Assembly (NCBI GenBank): GCA_015680685.1 | Contig: MNCI01018080.1 | Location: forward strand, 772,760-836,759 | From: Gnetum montanum | Lineage: Eukaryota > Streptophyta > Gnetopsida > Gnetales > Gnetaceae | DNA: 64,000 bases | Reading direction: 5' to 3' | Shown here: positions 1 to 11,200 of the stretch, in pieces | Numbering within the stretch: the stretch's first letter is position 1 | Layout: every line of letters starts with the position of its first letter | Position numbers and translations under genes: made by a program | Notes under the pieces: generated by a model | Databases searched by the model: none | What the model was told of the DNA's origin: nothing | Seen by the model: the letters and a program-made list of their open reading frames with translations, nothing else

Positions 1-1274
1 GTCGAAAGAGAAACCGGCCGAAGACTGCATGTGTATGCACAACTGGATGAACTGTTGATCAAAACCTTTCAACTGCATAATGGATTGCAGTGCCTCCCAG
101 CTGAGTGTGTCGTATGCCTTAGTAATGTCAAGCTTGAGGCAAAGCCCAGGGAAACCCGAACTTCGAAGCGAGTGAAACACCTCCTGCATGAGGAGAACCT
201 GGTCCTGAATGGTCCAGCCCTGCATGAACCTCGCCTGGTTGGTCCCCACCAGTCTGGGCATAAGTGGCACCAGCCTATGCACCAGCAGCTTGGAGAAGAG
301 GCGAATGAGTATGTTACATACTTCAATAGGGTGGAAGTGCTCAGGGTGGTGTGCGTCTGACTATTTCGGGATGCACACAATACAGGAACAGTTGAGTTCC
401 CTCCGGACCTGCCTCCTGGCCAACATGAGATTGAACGCATCTAGGATATTGAGTCCCACAATATCCATAAACGTCTTGAAGAACTCCTAGCTCTAACCAT
501 TAGGACCAGGTGCCTTTCTGCTTGGCATGCTATTGATGGTATCAGTGAGTTCCTGCCAGGAGAAAGGGGCCAGCAGCCGCATGTTGTCGCTCTCGTTCAG
601 CACCTACGTCACGTGGACCGAGATGGGCCTGGTGGGGCGCTTGGCCCAGATCCTCCCCCAGTACTGCGTCAACTTGTTAGCGATTTTCATCGGATCATCA
701 ATAGTTTCCCCATCCTAGTTGCGAAGACTACGCGGCTGGCCCCCCCACGAGCCTTAGCCATGGCAAAGAAGAATCTTGTTTGCCTGTCCCCCTCCCGGAT
801 CCACCTGACCCAGGAGCGTTGCCGCCAGTATGTCTCTTCTTCCAAGTCAAGGGATTGGAGCTGACGCAACGTGTGCTGTTCCTCCTCGTGCAAGTCCTCC
901 CTAGCTTCCTGTCGGGCCTAGATCTGACTAAGCTGATCCCTGAGGGTCCTTAGGCCCATCCTAAATGGGAACTTATCATCCACTGGGAGAGCCCGGATGG
1001 CCCATTTCAGACGAAGCAAGGCCTCTTTCAGGAAATTCCGGGGATCACCTTGGTCAGGTCGGTAATCTGCCCAAATGTCCTCCACCAATGGCCTCAACCA
1101 CAGCTTAGCTAACCAAGTGGCTTCGAAGCGGAAAGATCATGGGGCCTGGGGCTTAACCGGTCCAATCAAACAAACCAGCGAGCGGTGGTCTGACGCGACT
1201 CGCTCCTGCCTCGAAACATGGATGGAGGAGTGGAGGAGGAGGTCGGAGCTGATGCACACTCGATCAATTTGGGA
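1..1274 (-). pseudogene. LINE copy a: reverse transcriptase start and EN-RT linker, truncated at the window edge
   Basis: Read on the minus strand this is the middle of a plant L1-type LINE ORF2. The linker ends in a stretch like REGDRQTRFFFAMAKARGG (about 730-830). Next come the RT entry motif KAPGPNG (about 500-525), the block LMPRLVGTNQARFMQG (about 230-340) and LKLDITKAYDT (about 107-139), which carries the first catalytic Asp of the palm. Stops and frame changes break the frame, for example after KAPGPNG, so it is dead. The RT continues beyond base 1. It is closely related to LINE copy b (1591-4490): 900-1274 matches 2260-2640. It lies antisense in what is probably an intron or the upstream part of PIGN. 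Confidence 0.85.
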
Positions 1275-1275
1275 N

Positions 1276-1410
1276 CGGGCCGGTGGACTCGCCATAATGG
1301 CTCGCTACGCCATGATGCTCATAGATACATCGTAGTGGGCCATTACCGTCCAACTCCCCTCCCAGGGGATCTGGTTGACTAATTTCTACGGGGCACAGAA
1401 CTAGGAACAA
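1276..1410 (+). pseudogene. LINE endonuclease piece in inverted orientation between two single Ns
   Basis: The plus strand reads AGGLAIMARYAMMLIDTS, a stop, then WAITVQLPSQGIWLTNFYGA. This is the middle of the LINE endonuclease domain seen correctly oriented (minus) at 2930-3010. The piece is bounded by single Ns at 1275 and 1411. Its first 26 bases (1276-1301) are the exact reverse complement of 1412-1437. This is best explained by a small contig placed in the wrong orientation rather than a biological inversion. Confidence 0.8.
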
Positions 1411-1411
1411 N

Positions 1412-1590
1412 GCCATTATGGCGAGTCCACCGGCCCGGCCCAAGCAGGGGTGCACATGGGTGGTCCAACCTTCCCAATGGAGAAGGTGCGATTCCATTGC
1501 TTGCAACTTGGTCTCCTGAAGGCAAACAATGTCACAATCCTCATCATGAATAATTCTGTGCAAGGTATTTCTTTTATAGGGGGTACCTTG
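1412..1590 (-). pseudogene. LINE endonuclease N-terminus fused to RT sequence
   Basis: The minus strand reads GTPYKRNTLHRIIHDEDCD, then IVCLQETKLQAMES and the block ending GRAGGLAIM. This is the start of an APE-type endonuclease with the QETK metal-binding motif. At 1585-1595 it runs straight on from RT sequence (LVGINQAGFVQG) with no ORF1 in front of it. The normal order is ORF1-EN-linker-RT, so this is a chimeric junction. It falls on a GGTACC string that is also present at the start of EN in copy b (about 3155). Confidence 0.8.
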
Positions 1591-1900
1591 CACGAAGCCA
1601 GCCTGATTAATTCCCACCAGCTTGGGCATAAGCGGCCCAAGCCAGTTGACCAGGAGCTTGGAGAAAATTTGGATGAGGACGTTGCAAACTCCAATGGGAC
1701 GGAAGTGCTCCGGCGGTATGCATCAGTCTGCTTGGGGATGCACACGATGCGAGAGTAGTTGAGTTCCCTCTGCACCTGCCTCTTGGCCAACATGAGATTG
1801 AAAGCATCCAGGATATTGGGCCCCACAATATCTAGAAAAGTCTTGAAGAACTCAAGGGACCATTCGTTAGGTCCAGGCGCTTTCCCTTCTGGCATGCTGT
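1591..1900 (-). pseudogene. LINE RT N-terminal fragment of copy b
   Basis: The minus strand reads MPEGKAPGPNEWSLEFFKTF, then DIVGPNILDAFNLMLAKRQV and NYSRIVCIPK. A frame change leads into LMPKLVGINQAGFVQG. These are RT motifs 0 and 1 of plant L1 elements. The palm with the catalytic FADD box is absent because the sequence switches to endonuclease at 1590. Confidence 0.85.
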
Positions 1901-2479
1901 TGATAGTGGCAGTGAGTTCTAGCTAGGAGAAGGGGGCTAGTAGTCGCCTGTTGTCCCTTTCGTGTAGCACCCTCGCCACGTGGACCGAAAGGGCTGGGTA
2001 GGTCGCTTGGTCCAGATTCTCCCCCAATATTGCGACATCTCATTGGCGATCCCCTGTGGGTCATCGATAACTTCGCCTGCCTGGGTTCGCAGGCAACGGG
2101 GCCCCCACCCCAAGTTTTGGCCATGGCGAAGAAAAATCTTGTCTGCCTGTCTCCCTCCCGGAGCCATCTGACCCGGGATCACTGTCGCCAGTAAGTTTCC
2201 TCCTCTAGGTCAAGGCTTTGGAGCTGACGTAGGAGGCGCAGCTCCTCCAGATGCAAGTCCTCCCCAGCCTCCTGCTGGGCCTGGAGTTGACCGAGCTGAT
2301 CCCGAACCGCCCTTTGACCTGACCTAAAGGAAAACTTATCCTCCACTGGGAGGGCCCGAATGGCCCACTTTAGACGGAGCAGTGCCTCTTTGAGGAAATT
2401 ACGGGGGTCATTGTGGTCAGGCCGATAATCCGCCTAGATATCCTCAACCAAAGGCTTTAGCCACGGCTTGGAAAGCCAT

Positions 2480-3186
2480 GTGGCCTCGAAGTGGAAGGGG
2501 CATGGGGCTCGAGGCTTATTCGGCCCAAGCGAACAAACCAGCGAGCGGTGGTCGGAGGCGATTCTCTCCTGCCCTGACACGTGCACGGTGGAGCGGAGGA
2601 GGAGGTCGGAGCTGCCACAGACTTGATCGGTTCGGGTGAGGGTACGGTCCGGGCCTTTCCCTCGGTTGCTCCAGGTGAACTAGCAGTTCTCAATGGGCAA
2701 GTCCACCAGGGAGTGAGTTGTTAGAAAGTCCTGGAAAGCTTGCACGCCTGGGGGAGGGGGTGCAGCTCCCCCAGACTTCTCCCAAGGGTGTAAGTGCTGG
2801 TTGAAGTCTCTCACCACCATCCAGGAATGGTGGTCTAGCACCAGCGCCGCCACTCGGTTCAGCTCCTGCAGCCTCAGCTCCCAAGCTTGTGCCCCATAGA
2901 AGTTGGTTAACCAAATCCCCTGGGTTGGGATTTGGACGGTGATGGCCCATTGCGAAGTGTCCACCAGCCGCATGGCGTAATGGGCCAAAATGGCAAGGCC
3001 ATTGGCCCTGCCTTGGCATGGGTGCACCTGGGTAAACCAACCTTCCCATTGGAGAAGGTACGATTCCATCGCTTGAAGCTTGGTCTCCTGGAGGCAAACG
3101 ATGTCACAGTTTTCATCTTTAACAATACGGCGTAGGGTATTTCTTTTATAGGGGGTACCCTACCCCCTGCAATTCCAATTGAACAC
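2480..3186 (-). pseudogene. LINE APE-type endonuclease domain
   Basis: The minus strand starts with FNWNCRG, a stop, then GTPYKRNTLRRIVKDENCD. The QETK motif (QETKLQAMESYLLQWEG) follows, then WLTNFYGAQAWE, VVRDFNQHLHPWEKSGG (equivalent to the GDFN catalytic block) and SDHRSLV (the SDHxP block, about 2540-2560). Together these are the landmarks of the target-nicking endonuclease of L1-type LINEs. The frame is open for 130 codons (3069-2680) and then interrupted by a stop just past PIENC. The family motif is normally GDFN; here the first residue is Arg. Confidence 0.82.
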
Positions 3187-4450
3187 CTTCATGTGTGATT
3201 AGAGGTGCGGCGTTGGTAGACCTCCCGAAGGGTCTGTTGCAGCCCCAAGTCGATATCCCTTTGGGCTTGCTTGCCCCTAGACTGGGTCTCACTCGGCCAT
3301 CCTGGGCAGCCCTCTCTGTCCCGTACCATTGGGTTGCATTCAGCCTCCTCGTTGGGGGGACTCTTGTGTTTGGCACCGTTGGTTTCGGGTGCCCTCCCGA
3401 ACCACGTTTACCCACTCCCCCAGGGGGGAAGCTCGAGCCCCNGACCCAGTCGCCTCCCTCGAACAGTTGCCGGGCCGGGTCTCTCGGTTGCATCTTCCGA
3501 AGTTGACATTCTGCTTCTAGGTGTCCGGGCTTCCCGCAACACCCGCACTCGTCATGCTTGCCCACTTGGGTTGCCTTTCTGCGCGTCGGGCTAGGGTCCG
3601 CTCCAAGGTTCTTGAAAGTAACTTGGAGACTTTCCTCCACACCAGGGAGCTCCAGCACGACCGCCCGAACGAGGTCTGTCTCCGACAAATTGCGCTAGAT
3701 GCAGAAGCGGGCAAAACCCATTTGCTCCATCGACCGCATGACGCGGTCAAAGGCAATGAAGTCACCAAAGAAGCCCGCAACCTCCATCAGGAACTCGAGG
3801 TTCCAGAGTTCCCAAGGAATGTTGGCCACCTGCACCCAAACCGGGGCCTGGGCAAACAGATTGGCCTCTCGGTGGGCCTCGGGGTGCCACGGGGTCAGGG
3901 TGAGCCCCCAAGCCCCGTAGAACATCGGGCCACCGAGCAGTACCGAATCCTTGGCCTGCAGGGATGGGAAAATAAAGAGGAGCAGGTCCTCGGAAAGGCT
4001 TTGAACACCCACATCGCCCACCTTCCACTGTTCCTTCGCCCACCGGCGAACGAGGTACAACCGCGGACGAACCCCCCGGGAGATGAAACGGCCAATGAGG
4101 CTTTGCTGCATAGTGCGGACGCCCTCGGAAGGGGGGGTGGTGGACCCGCGGCCGCAGGGTGTGATCAACGTGGGAGTGGGCTTCGATGGCACCACCTGGT
4201 GCCGGTCCCCCCCGTTTCTCACCCCCAGCCCATCGAGGCCACCCCCAGTGCCACTCGGCTGAGTCCCGGACCCGCCCGTACTCGCCAGAGAGTCCTGCTG
4301 CTGCAGCCTAGTTCCATGTATCACTGTTGTTGTGGCTGTTGCTGTTGCTGTTGTGGTTGCTGCTGTTGTTGTTGCTGTTGTTGCTGCTGCTGCCATTGTT
4401 GTGGCTGTTGTTGTTGCTGCTGTTGTGGCTGTTGCTGTTGCTGCTGTCAT
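3146..4450 (-). CDS. LINE ORF1 protein, DUF4283 plus CCHC zinc knuckle (one in-frame stop)
   Basis: This is one minus-strand frame of about 434 codons, broken only by a TAG at about 3692-3694 and an N at 3442. The first 70 residues are Ala/Thr low complexity encoded by a (CTG/TTG)n-rich tract. The DUF4283 RNA-binding-type domain follows, with LIGRFISRGVRPRLYLVRRW and, later, FYGAWGLTLTPWHPEAHREA and VWVQVANIPWELWN. A CX2CX4HX4C knuckle (CGCCGKPGHLEAEC) lies at about 3510-3555, followed by a Pro/Arg-rich tail. In plant L1 elements this product coats the element RNA. The start is uncertain: the ATG at 4450 opens the frame, but the repetitive N-terminus may have slipped. Confidence 0.8.
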
Positions 4451-4475
4451 GCTGTTGCTGCTGTTATGATTTGGG
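4316..4475. repeat. (CTG/TTG)n trinucleotide-hexanucleotide tract
   Basis: About 150 bases consist almost only of tgt, tgc and ctg triplets on the plus strand. The minus strand reads as the Ala/Thr-rich N-terminus of the LINE ORF1 protein. It is a length-variable microsatellite inside a coding frame. Confidence 0.9.
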
Positions 4476-4546
4476 ACTTTAGTTGCAACTGAATATAGCT
4501 CTTGTAGCTGCTCTGTCCAACTCTATCTATCATAACAGTTGGTTAG

Positions 4547-4870
4547 CTATAGATTCTGTGGAGTTAGGAAAATAGTAATACTCCAAGCTGAGCTATAACT
4601 CTCTTCGTCTTGCATCGGGTCAAAATTGCCAAGCACCAACTTTTCCCCTAGAAACAACAAAGGAGGAGTGCCATCCATCCCAACACCTATACCTTTTATC
4701 AGTGCAATAATTTTACATTTTAGCCCTGGATAAAGAGTAATATCTTCTAAGTTTCTGTTTCTTATCATCTGAAACTATACTAGTTTTGCATTTTCTCTAG
4801 ATTCATCATCAGAGGAAGTAATATCTTTTTTTCTTCCCAGTTCAGCTTCCCGTTTAGCAAGCTTCAGCTA
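4547..4870 (-). pseudogene. Unrecognised coding-like stretch
   Basis: The minus strand is open for 74 codons (4768-4547), with a sequence unlike random AT-rich translation (LYPGLKCKIIALIKGIGVG, TPPLLFLGEKLVLGNFDP). Beyond an in-frame stop, upstream sequence in the same sense reads LAKREAELGRKKDITSSDDE, a charged linker. I do not recognise the family. It does not resemble the LINE, copia or gypsy proteins around it. It lies immediately beyond the 5' end of LINE copy b and 250 bases upstream of the first PIGN exon, antisense to it. It may be a captured gene fragment or a degraded exon. Confidence 0.25.
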
Positions 4871-5120
4871 TAAAAAGTGATAAATTGATTTCCATGCATT
4901 TAGTTAAGTAGTTGAATGAAGCCCAATGAAGAATATTATGTTTTGATTTATAAAATCTGTAAAAGTTTGAACTTTCTTTTAAATGTAATTTCAATATTAA
5001 TGTTGAGAATTATGTACCCTTACCGTTAGAGGCTAAAATTGAAATGTTTAAGAATTCAGCAATTCTCTTATTTTGAATTTCAAGCAAAATGGTTGGTAAC
5101 ATCTTACTATTGTTTAACAG

Positions 5121-5262
5121 TGTTGGTAGCGGTATTGGTGTGGTCCTAATTGCAATTGCTGCCCAGTTGTTTAATTGCGTAGTTTCGGGGCAACCTATTT
5201 TGTCTATTAATTTCTCTAGATATCATTGGATGAATGGAACATGGAAACTTTTTTCCATACAG
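5121..5262 (+). CDS. PIGN: PIGN exon A
   Basis: Acceptor tttaacag, donor cag/gtaatg. One base completes the preceding codon, then VGSGIGVVLIAIAAQLF and YHWMNGTWKLFSIQ. The match to the family is weakest here. A shorter exon starting at 5220 after ctctag would also keep the frame. The preceding exon was not found between 4490 and 5120. Confidence 0.7.
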
Positions 5263-8200
5263 GTAATGAGAAAAGTGTGCCCCTATACCTGCATATGCAC
5301 ATGCACATTTGTAAATATGAATTTTAAGCATAATATCTTGAAGATTGGTTCTGTATTTAATAAAACATCTGTACAGATAATGTTTGTTATCCTTTCCTCT
5401 ACAATGGTGTGGATATCTACTTCTCATAGAGCTCGGAATCAGGAACTCTTGCTAATTCATCAGGTTATTAATTGGTTTCTTGCAGGTACTCTCTTCAATT
5501 TATTTCCCAACTTGTACTTTCATTGTGCTGTCATTAATTCTAAGACTAGGGCAATTGTTGTTCTTTCTGTTCCTGTAAAACTTGATATTAATCTGGCGAA
5601 AAGTCCATGTGAGTATGGCAAAGGAAATTGACACTTCTAACTTTGTGTCTGTACATGGAATACGTAAAAGGAATAATATAATAATAAAAAATTGGAGTTC
5701 AACCAGAATTACATGGGATCTTAAGAGATTTATTGTTATTGAAAATTACAACTTATTATTTGTTAGAAAATAAAGTTTCTTATTGACAAAACCAAGACTA
5801 TTGGAAGGCAAAGATATTTATGTATTTGCCTGTGCAATCTGGAAGCACTTAGCTGAAGATATAAACAGGATGTGTGATCCACAAATGGTCAGATACTATT
5901 ACAATGAAGGGACAAGATTATGATTACAGTTCGGCCCCTTAATTGAGGAACGAGATCAGGAAATTACTACAATTTTACATAAAGTAGTGGAAATGAGTCA
6001 ATGGTTCTACAGTGAGATCCGTGGGACCTGTGATCAATTGACACTCAAATTGATGCTGGTGAGTCGATCACCATCAATTTGTTAGATAGAAAACAGTGTC
6101 GATCTGAAGTCAGAGCCTTTGAAAAGATATCAGCAACTTGCTCCTTGGAAGGCAAATTGAGAAGTGAAAATGAGATGCCTGTTAAAAGCATCATGAATAT
6201 AGTAGATTAGGGGTTTCAAAAATTTGAATGGCACCTATATTTTTAGCATGTAAAGGTGTGGAATCGGACTTGAAGCCTGATCCTGCTTCTTGCATTTCCA
6301 TGAAATCAAGCACTTCCCTAATAAGACACACTATCTAGTGGTGGACTTTCGTGTGTTAGGATAGCCACCCCAATTAGTATCAGAATAGGCAGACAATGTT
6401 AATGTTGATGTAGTAGGAAACAATAGTCCACGATCTGGAGTGCCTTCAAGATACCGTATAATACACTGTACATCAGAAAGATTAAGTGCCTTGGAGTAGT
6501 TATGAATTGTCTCACAAGGTTGACAACATGGGAAATATCTGGATCAGTAAAACTGAGATAGATGAGACTGCCAACTAGACGTCAATAGTGAGTTGGATTT
6601 GGAAGAAGATTTCCTTCCTACAGTGTTTCAAGTTGAGCTCCATAGGTGTATCTCCAGCAGCCATCTGAATCAAATCGGCAAAATTAACGAAAGCTTGCAA
6701 GTATTTGTGTTGATGTAGAAAAATTCCCCTGGGAGTGTTATGCACTTTCACACATAAGAAATAATTGAGTTGCCCAAGATCTTTCATTTGAAATGATTCT
6801 TGTGATCAAAATGTCATCTACATATACAAGAAGTATTGCAATGATATGAAAGGATTGTCTTAGAAAAAGAGAGGAATCATACTTGCTCTGTTGGAATCCA
6901 GCTTGCAAGATTGTTGCTTGAAGTTCGGTCAAACATGCTCTTGTAGCTTGTTTTAAACCATATCATGATCTTTTTAATCGTCAAGCAATATTTTTGGCAA
7001 ATACGTGCAACCCTTAGGGTGGTTTCATATAAACTTCTTCATCTAAATCCCCATTAAGAGATGAATTTTTCACATCCATTTGAAAAATTGGCCAACGATT
7101 GCATGCACCAAAAACAACAGTAGTACGGACAGTTGTTATTTTAGCTAAGGGGCAAAGGTCTCATGATAATCAATACCAAATTTTTGTTGATTTCCCAAAG
7201 TCACCAGCTGAGCTTTGTATCTATCCAAAGAACCATTAGACATAAGCTTTATTCCATAAACCCATTTACAACAAATGGGGGTAATGCCAACAGGACGGAA
7301 ACAAGATCCCATGTGTTATTCGAAACTAAGGCATTCAACTCTTCATTCATAACCTGCCACAAACGAGTCATGCTTTACAGCCTATGAATACAAGGAAGGA
7401 ACTGACACAGAGCTCAAAGAGGATAACAAAGGGGTTGCTGAAAAGCCATAACTGTCCATAACTGTCTAGAGGATGAGATATACGAGAAGATTTGTCAAGA
7501 GGAACCTGTTTTGAAGTAGGAGAGGACTCACTAACAGGTGCAGGAACCAAGATGGGTTGAGTTTGGGAATAGGCAGAAGCGTGATCATTGTGTTGTTTTC
7601 TCTCTTATAGACCAATCCTAACTTGAACCTTCCAGAAGGCAAAAGATGCAGGAGAATCACTGAATAGGTGGAAAATAGAAGTAGAAACATGAGGAGACAA
7701 TGAAGGATGATTTTCTTAAAATAATTGATTTTAAAAAATCACATTCCATGGGACACAAACTATTTTGGTCCAAATATTATAACACCAGAAACCTTTCGAT
7801 ATATTGCATATCCAATAAAAACACATTTGGTAGATTGAGCTGAAAATTTATTCCATTCAATAGGAGGAAGATGAACAAAACAAAAACACCCAAAAGTATG
7901 CAATAAACTATAGTCTAGCTATTTTTAAAATACATGAGAGTGTGGAGTTTCATTTCCAAGTTTTTCAGAAATTTGGCCATTAATTAAGAAAACAGCAGTT
8001 TGAACAGCGTCATCCCAAAAGGTTTGGGGAACAGACGCATATGGAAGAAGAGTTTGAGTGACATCTAAAATGTGCCTATACTTCCACTCAGCAACACCAT
8101 TTTGCTGAGGAGTATGGGGAAGACTTTTGAGAGATGGCTCCTGTTTTTATAAAGAAAATTCAAAAACTCATTTGAGGTATATTTTAATATGGGTTTCAAA

Positions 8201-11200
8201 TTAATTTTCTGCTATGGAAACAAGATTTAAAACTAAAGGTAAAAGTTTACAGGACAGTAATTAGGCTTGTTGAAGGTTAGGCGGTACAAAAGAGGCATTA
8301 ACAAGAAATTAGTGTAGTAGAAATAAGAATTATTGGATGGATGTTGAATGTTACAAGAAGAGATAAATTGCGCAATACAGTCATTAGACGAATGCTTGGA
8401 GGGGCTCCTGTTTTACCTAAGCTACAGGAATGATGTTTTAGATGGTATGGACATGTGTAAAGGCCCTTAAAAAAAGGTTGCTATATGTGTGCTAGGAAAG
8501 GCACCAAAATAAAGACCAAAAAAGACATTGCAAAAAACATTTAAGATGATTTAAAGAAATTGCAAATAACAAAAAATCTTGCTTTTCAAAGAGGCAAATA
8601 GCTTTTCAAAGATCCAAAGAACTTGTGTAGCTGACCTCATTTTGTTTGGACAAGGCCATACTTATGGAGATTGTGTTATGCCTAAAACCTAGAACTGAAA
8701 AATAAAGTCACTCATGCAGTTGTTGGCAGTAAACAAATATCAAATGAAAGACATAGATTTACATGGAAAACCTCAACATGAAGGCAAACAACCACACAAC
8801 CATGGAAAAGTAGGCAGATTGTATTTTTTTGAGAAGTAAATTTTTTGTTACATCTATTAGCTCTCTCCCTCTCTTTTTTATTGAGAAATGGTCAGGCACT
8901 TATATTACAACAAGAAGGTTACAAAAGAGGGGATGGGAGAGGAGAAACTCTTGGCCGCAAAGATCCAGAACCAAGAGAGTGTTTATGGTGGTGGGTGGGC
9001 ATTGATGATAGTTAGGATCCTAAAATGGAATATATAAACAATATGCAACAATAGGATTCCATAATTTGTAACTCCTATTATCACCTCCATAGCCTACAAA
9101 AATGCATTTGTGTGATGTATCCTCAAGTTTAGATCTATTTTCTTAGGAATATATGCATATGCAATACAATCGAAGATTCTAATATAGTTCTAACTTACTT
9201 GCCTCTCACTCTATTCAACCTTCAGTATTTTTTGATCTAATGTTCCACTAGGGGATCTATTAATCAAATACACAATAGTTTTTGTAGCCTTATGCCAAAA
9301 ATCTTTTTGTAATCTAGAATGTTTTAGCATGCTTCCAAACCTATCTAGGATTGTTCTGTTGTACCTTTCGGCAACACCATTTGGTTGTGGTATGCTAGGG
9401 ACCATCCTTTCATGTTTGATACTTGCTTGACGATAGAGTTGCTCAATGACATTGGAACAAAATTGTCTGTCATTATCAGTCCATAGACTGTTAATGTTTG
9501 TATTGGTCTCATTTTCAGTTTTAGTTTTAAACATTCCGAAGATATCGATTTCCTGATCTTTGCTTTTCATAACATACAACCAACATTTTCAAGAATAACC
9601 ATCAATGAAGGTCATGAAATAATGTTCACCATTAAGTGACATAGAATTTATAGGACCAGAAACATCAGAATGGATTAACTTTAAGCAACCATTCTTCTTA
9701 TGGGATTCATTTCTTTTAAAGGAAACTCTCTAACTTTTGCCACTAACACAATCTTCACAATGAAAGTGTAGCTAAAGGAAATTTAGGAATAAGTTTTTCA
9801 GATTGCAATACCTTTATTCATTTTTCATCTAAGTGTTCCATCCTATGATGCCATAGCTGAAGATTGTTATTAGGGTCCTTTGTTACCATGGTATGCCCAT
9901 TTGCCCAAGTTCCTTTTGTGTTCTTCCAATAGCCCTCTTCCAATATAGTTTTGAAACCAACATCTAACTATCCTGTTGAAATCAAATTTCTTTTTGAATC
10001 AAGTACATACCTAACATTTCAAAGAGTTAATTGCCTTCCATCTTCCTATTGGATCAACACATGAGCATCTTCAACTTTTGATTGGGCATTCATGTTCATT
10101 ACCCAACTGAACGTGAGCATTTTCAACTTTTGTAAATGTCTTAAAATATTCCTTATATGGACATACATGATGATGCTCCAAAATTTATAATTGATTCATC
10201 AGATTGACGGAACTCACTTCTACATAGGGTATTATCAAGAGTAATCAAAGTTACACCAACTTCACCATTACTTTGGTTACTTGATGTTTCTTAGGAAGTA
10301 GCCTCATTTTCTTTGCTCTTTTTCTCCTTTAGAGCATGACAGTTTCTTTCAAATGACCAGATTTGTGACAATACCAACCTCTTTCTTTGCTTTGTAAATG
10401 TGGCCTACTCTTGCTTCCAGCATCATCTCTTCCTTGAGTTTTTCTTGTTGTTATCTTCCTCTATTTTCAAATTTTAAAGCCTCTCCTCCAAATGATGTTG
10501 ATTGCATGGACACCTTTCTATTTTCAACGTCCAATATGGTGCCACATTAGTGTCAACGTCCAATCAGTGACCGATAACTACATATCAGTGACCAATAATT
10601 AATTAATTATATCTCATCAATCTTACTAACTTAAACACAACAAAAAGACAAGTAGTTACAAATTTCTTGATTGGAGAATAAGGAGAGAGAGAGAGCATTA
10701 AGGAACAGATTTTACTTCACTATCACAACAAATTGGATCAAATTGTAGATCAATTTTTAATTCCTAAGATTCCAGATTGCAGGAATCACGATATTAAAAA
10801 ATATTGAATTTTTAATCATTTTAAAAGTATAAGCAATTGAGAATATAAAAAATTGAAAATTCATAAAAAATAGTATATTTGACTTTAAGATAGAAATTTC
10901 TAAACATATTAATATAATAACATGACATTAAGCATGAACATTAACATAAATTCATTGTTTATAATCCCATATACATTGCAAAATATTTCAAATGTAAGGT
11001 CCACTACAGTATTCATTCACTGTTGACTAAAATAAATGAGCTGAAGAATGTCTGAAATTAGCTACTAAAGTGATTCAAAATGAGTTAAAGAATGCATTGT
11101 TGAGCTCTTGAAGAATGTGTTGTTGAGCTGCCCAAGAATGTGTTGCTCTTTGTGGAATGTACCCTCAATGCTGAAAACCTTGAAACTACTAATGACAGAT

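Larger units (their letters stand above)
1591..4490 (-). mobile_element. LINE copy b: L1-type non-LTR retrotransposon, ORF1 through the start of RT
   Basis: In minus-strand order this contains ORF1 (4450-3146), the endonuclease (3186 to about 2480), the EN-RT linker (about 2480-1900) and the first 100 residues of RT (1900-1591). The rest of RT, the 3' UTR and the poly-A tail are missing because the RT stops at the chimeric junction near 1590. The architecture (DUF4283, one CCHC knuckle, APE endonuclease, RT) is that of plant L1-clade LINEs. The frames are broken in several places but long open stretches remain, so it is younger than the LINE remnants at 14.5 kb and 19.4 kb. It lies antisense to PIGN. 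Confidence 0.88.

Noticed and set aside
3521-4492. A 323-codon plus-strand frame with a long Cys run
   Set aside because: It is the reverse strand of LINE ORF1. The Cys run is the antisense reading of the Ala/Thr microsatellite, while the minus strand has DUF4283 and a zinc knuckle.
5089-5631. A 180-codon plus-strand open frame taken as one protein
   Set aside because: It is two PIGN exons (5121-5262, 5377-5485) read through their intron and downstream intron sequence. The family similarity is confined to the exons.
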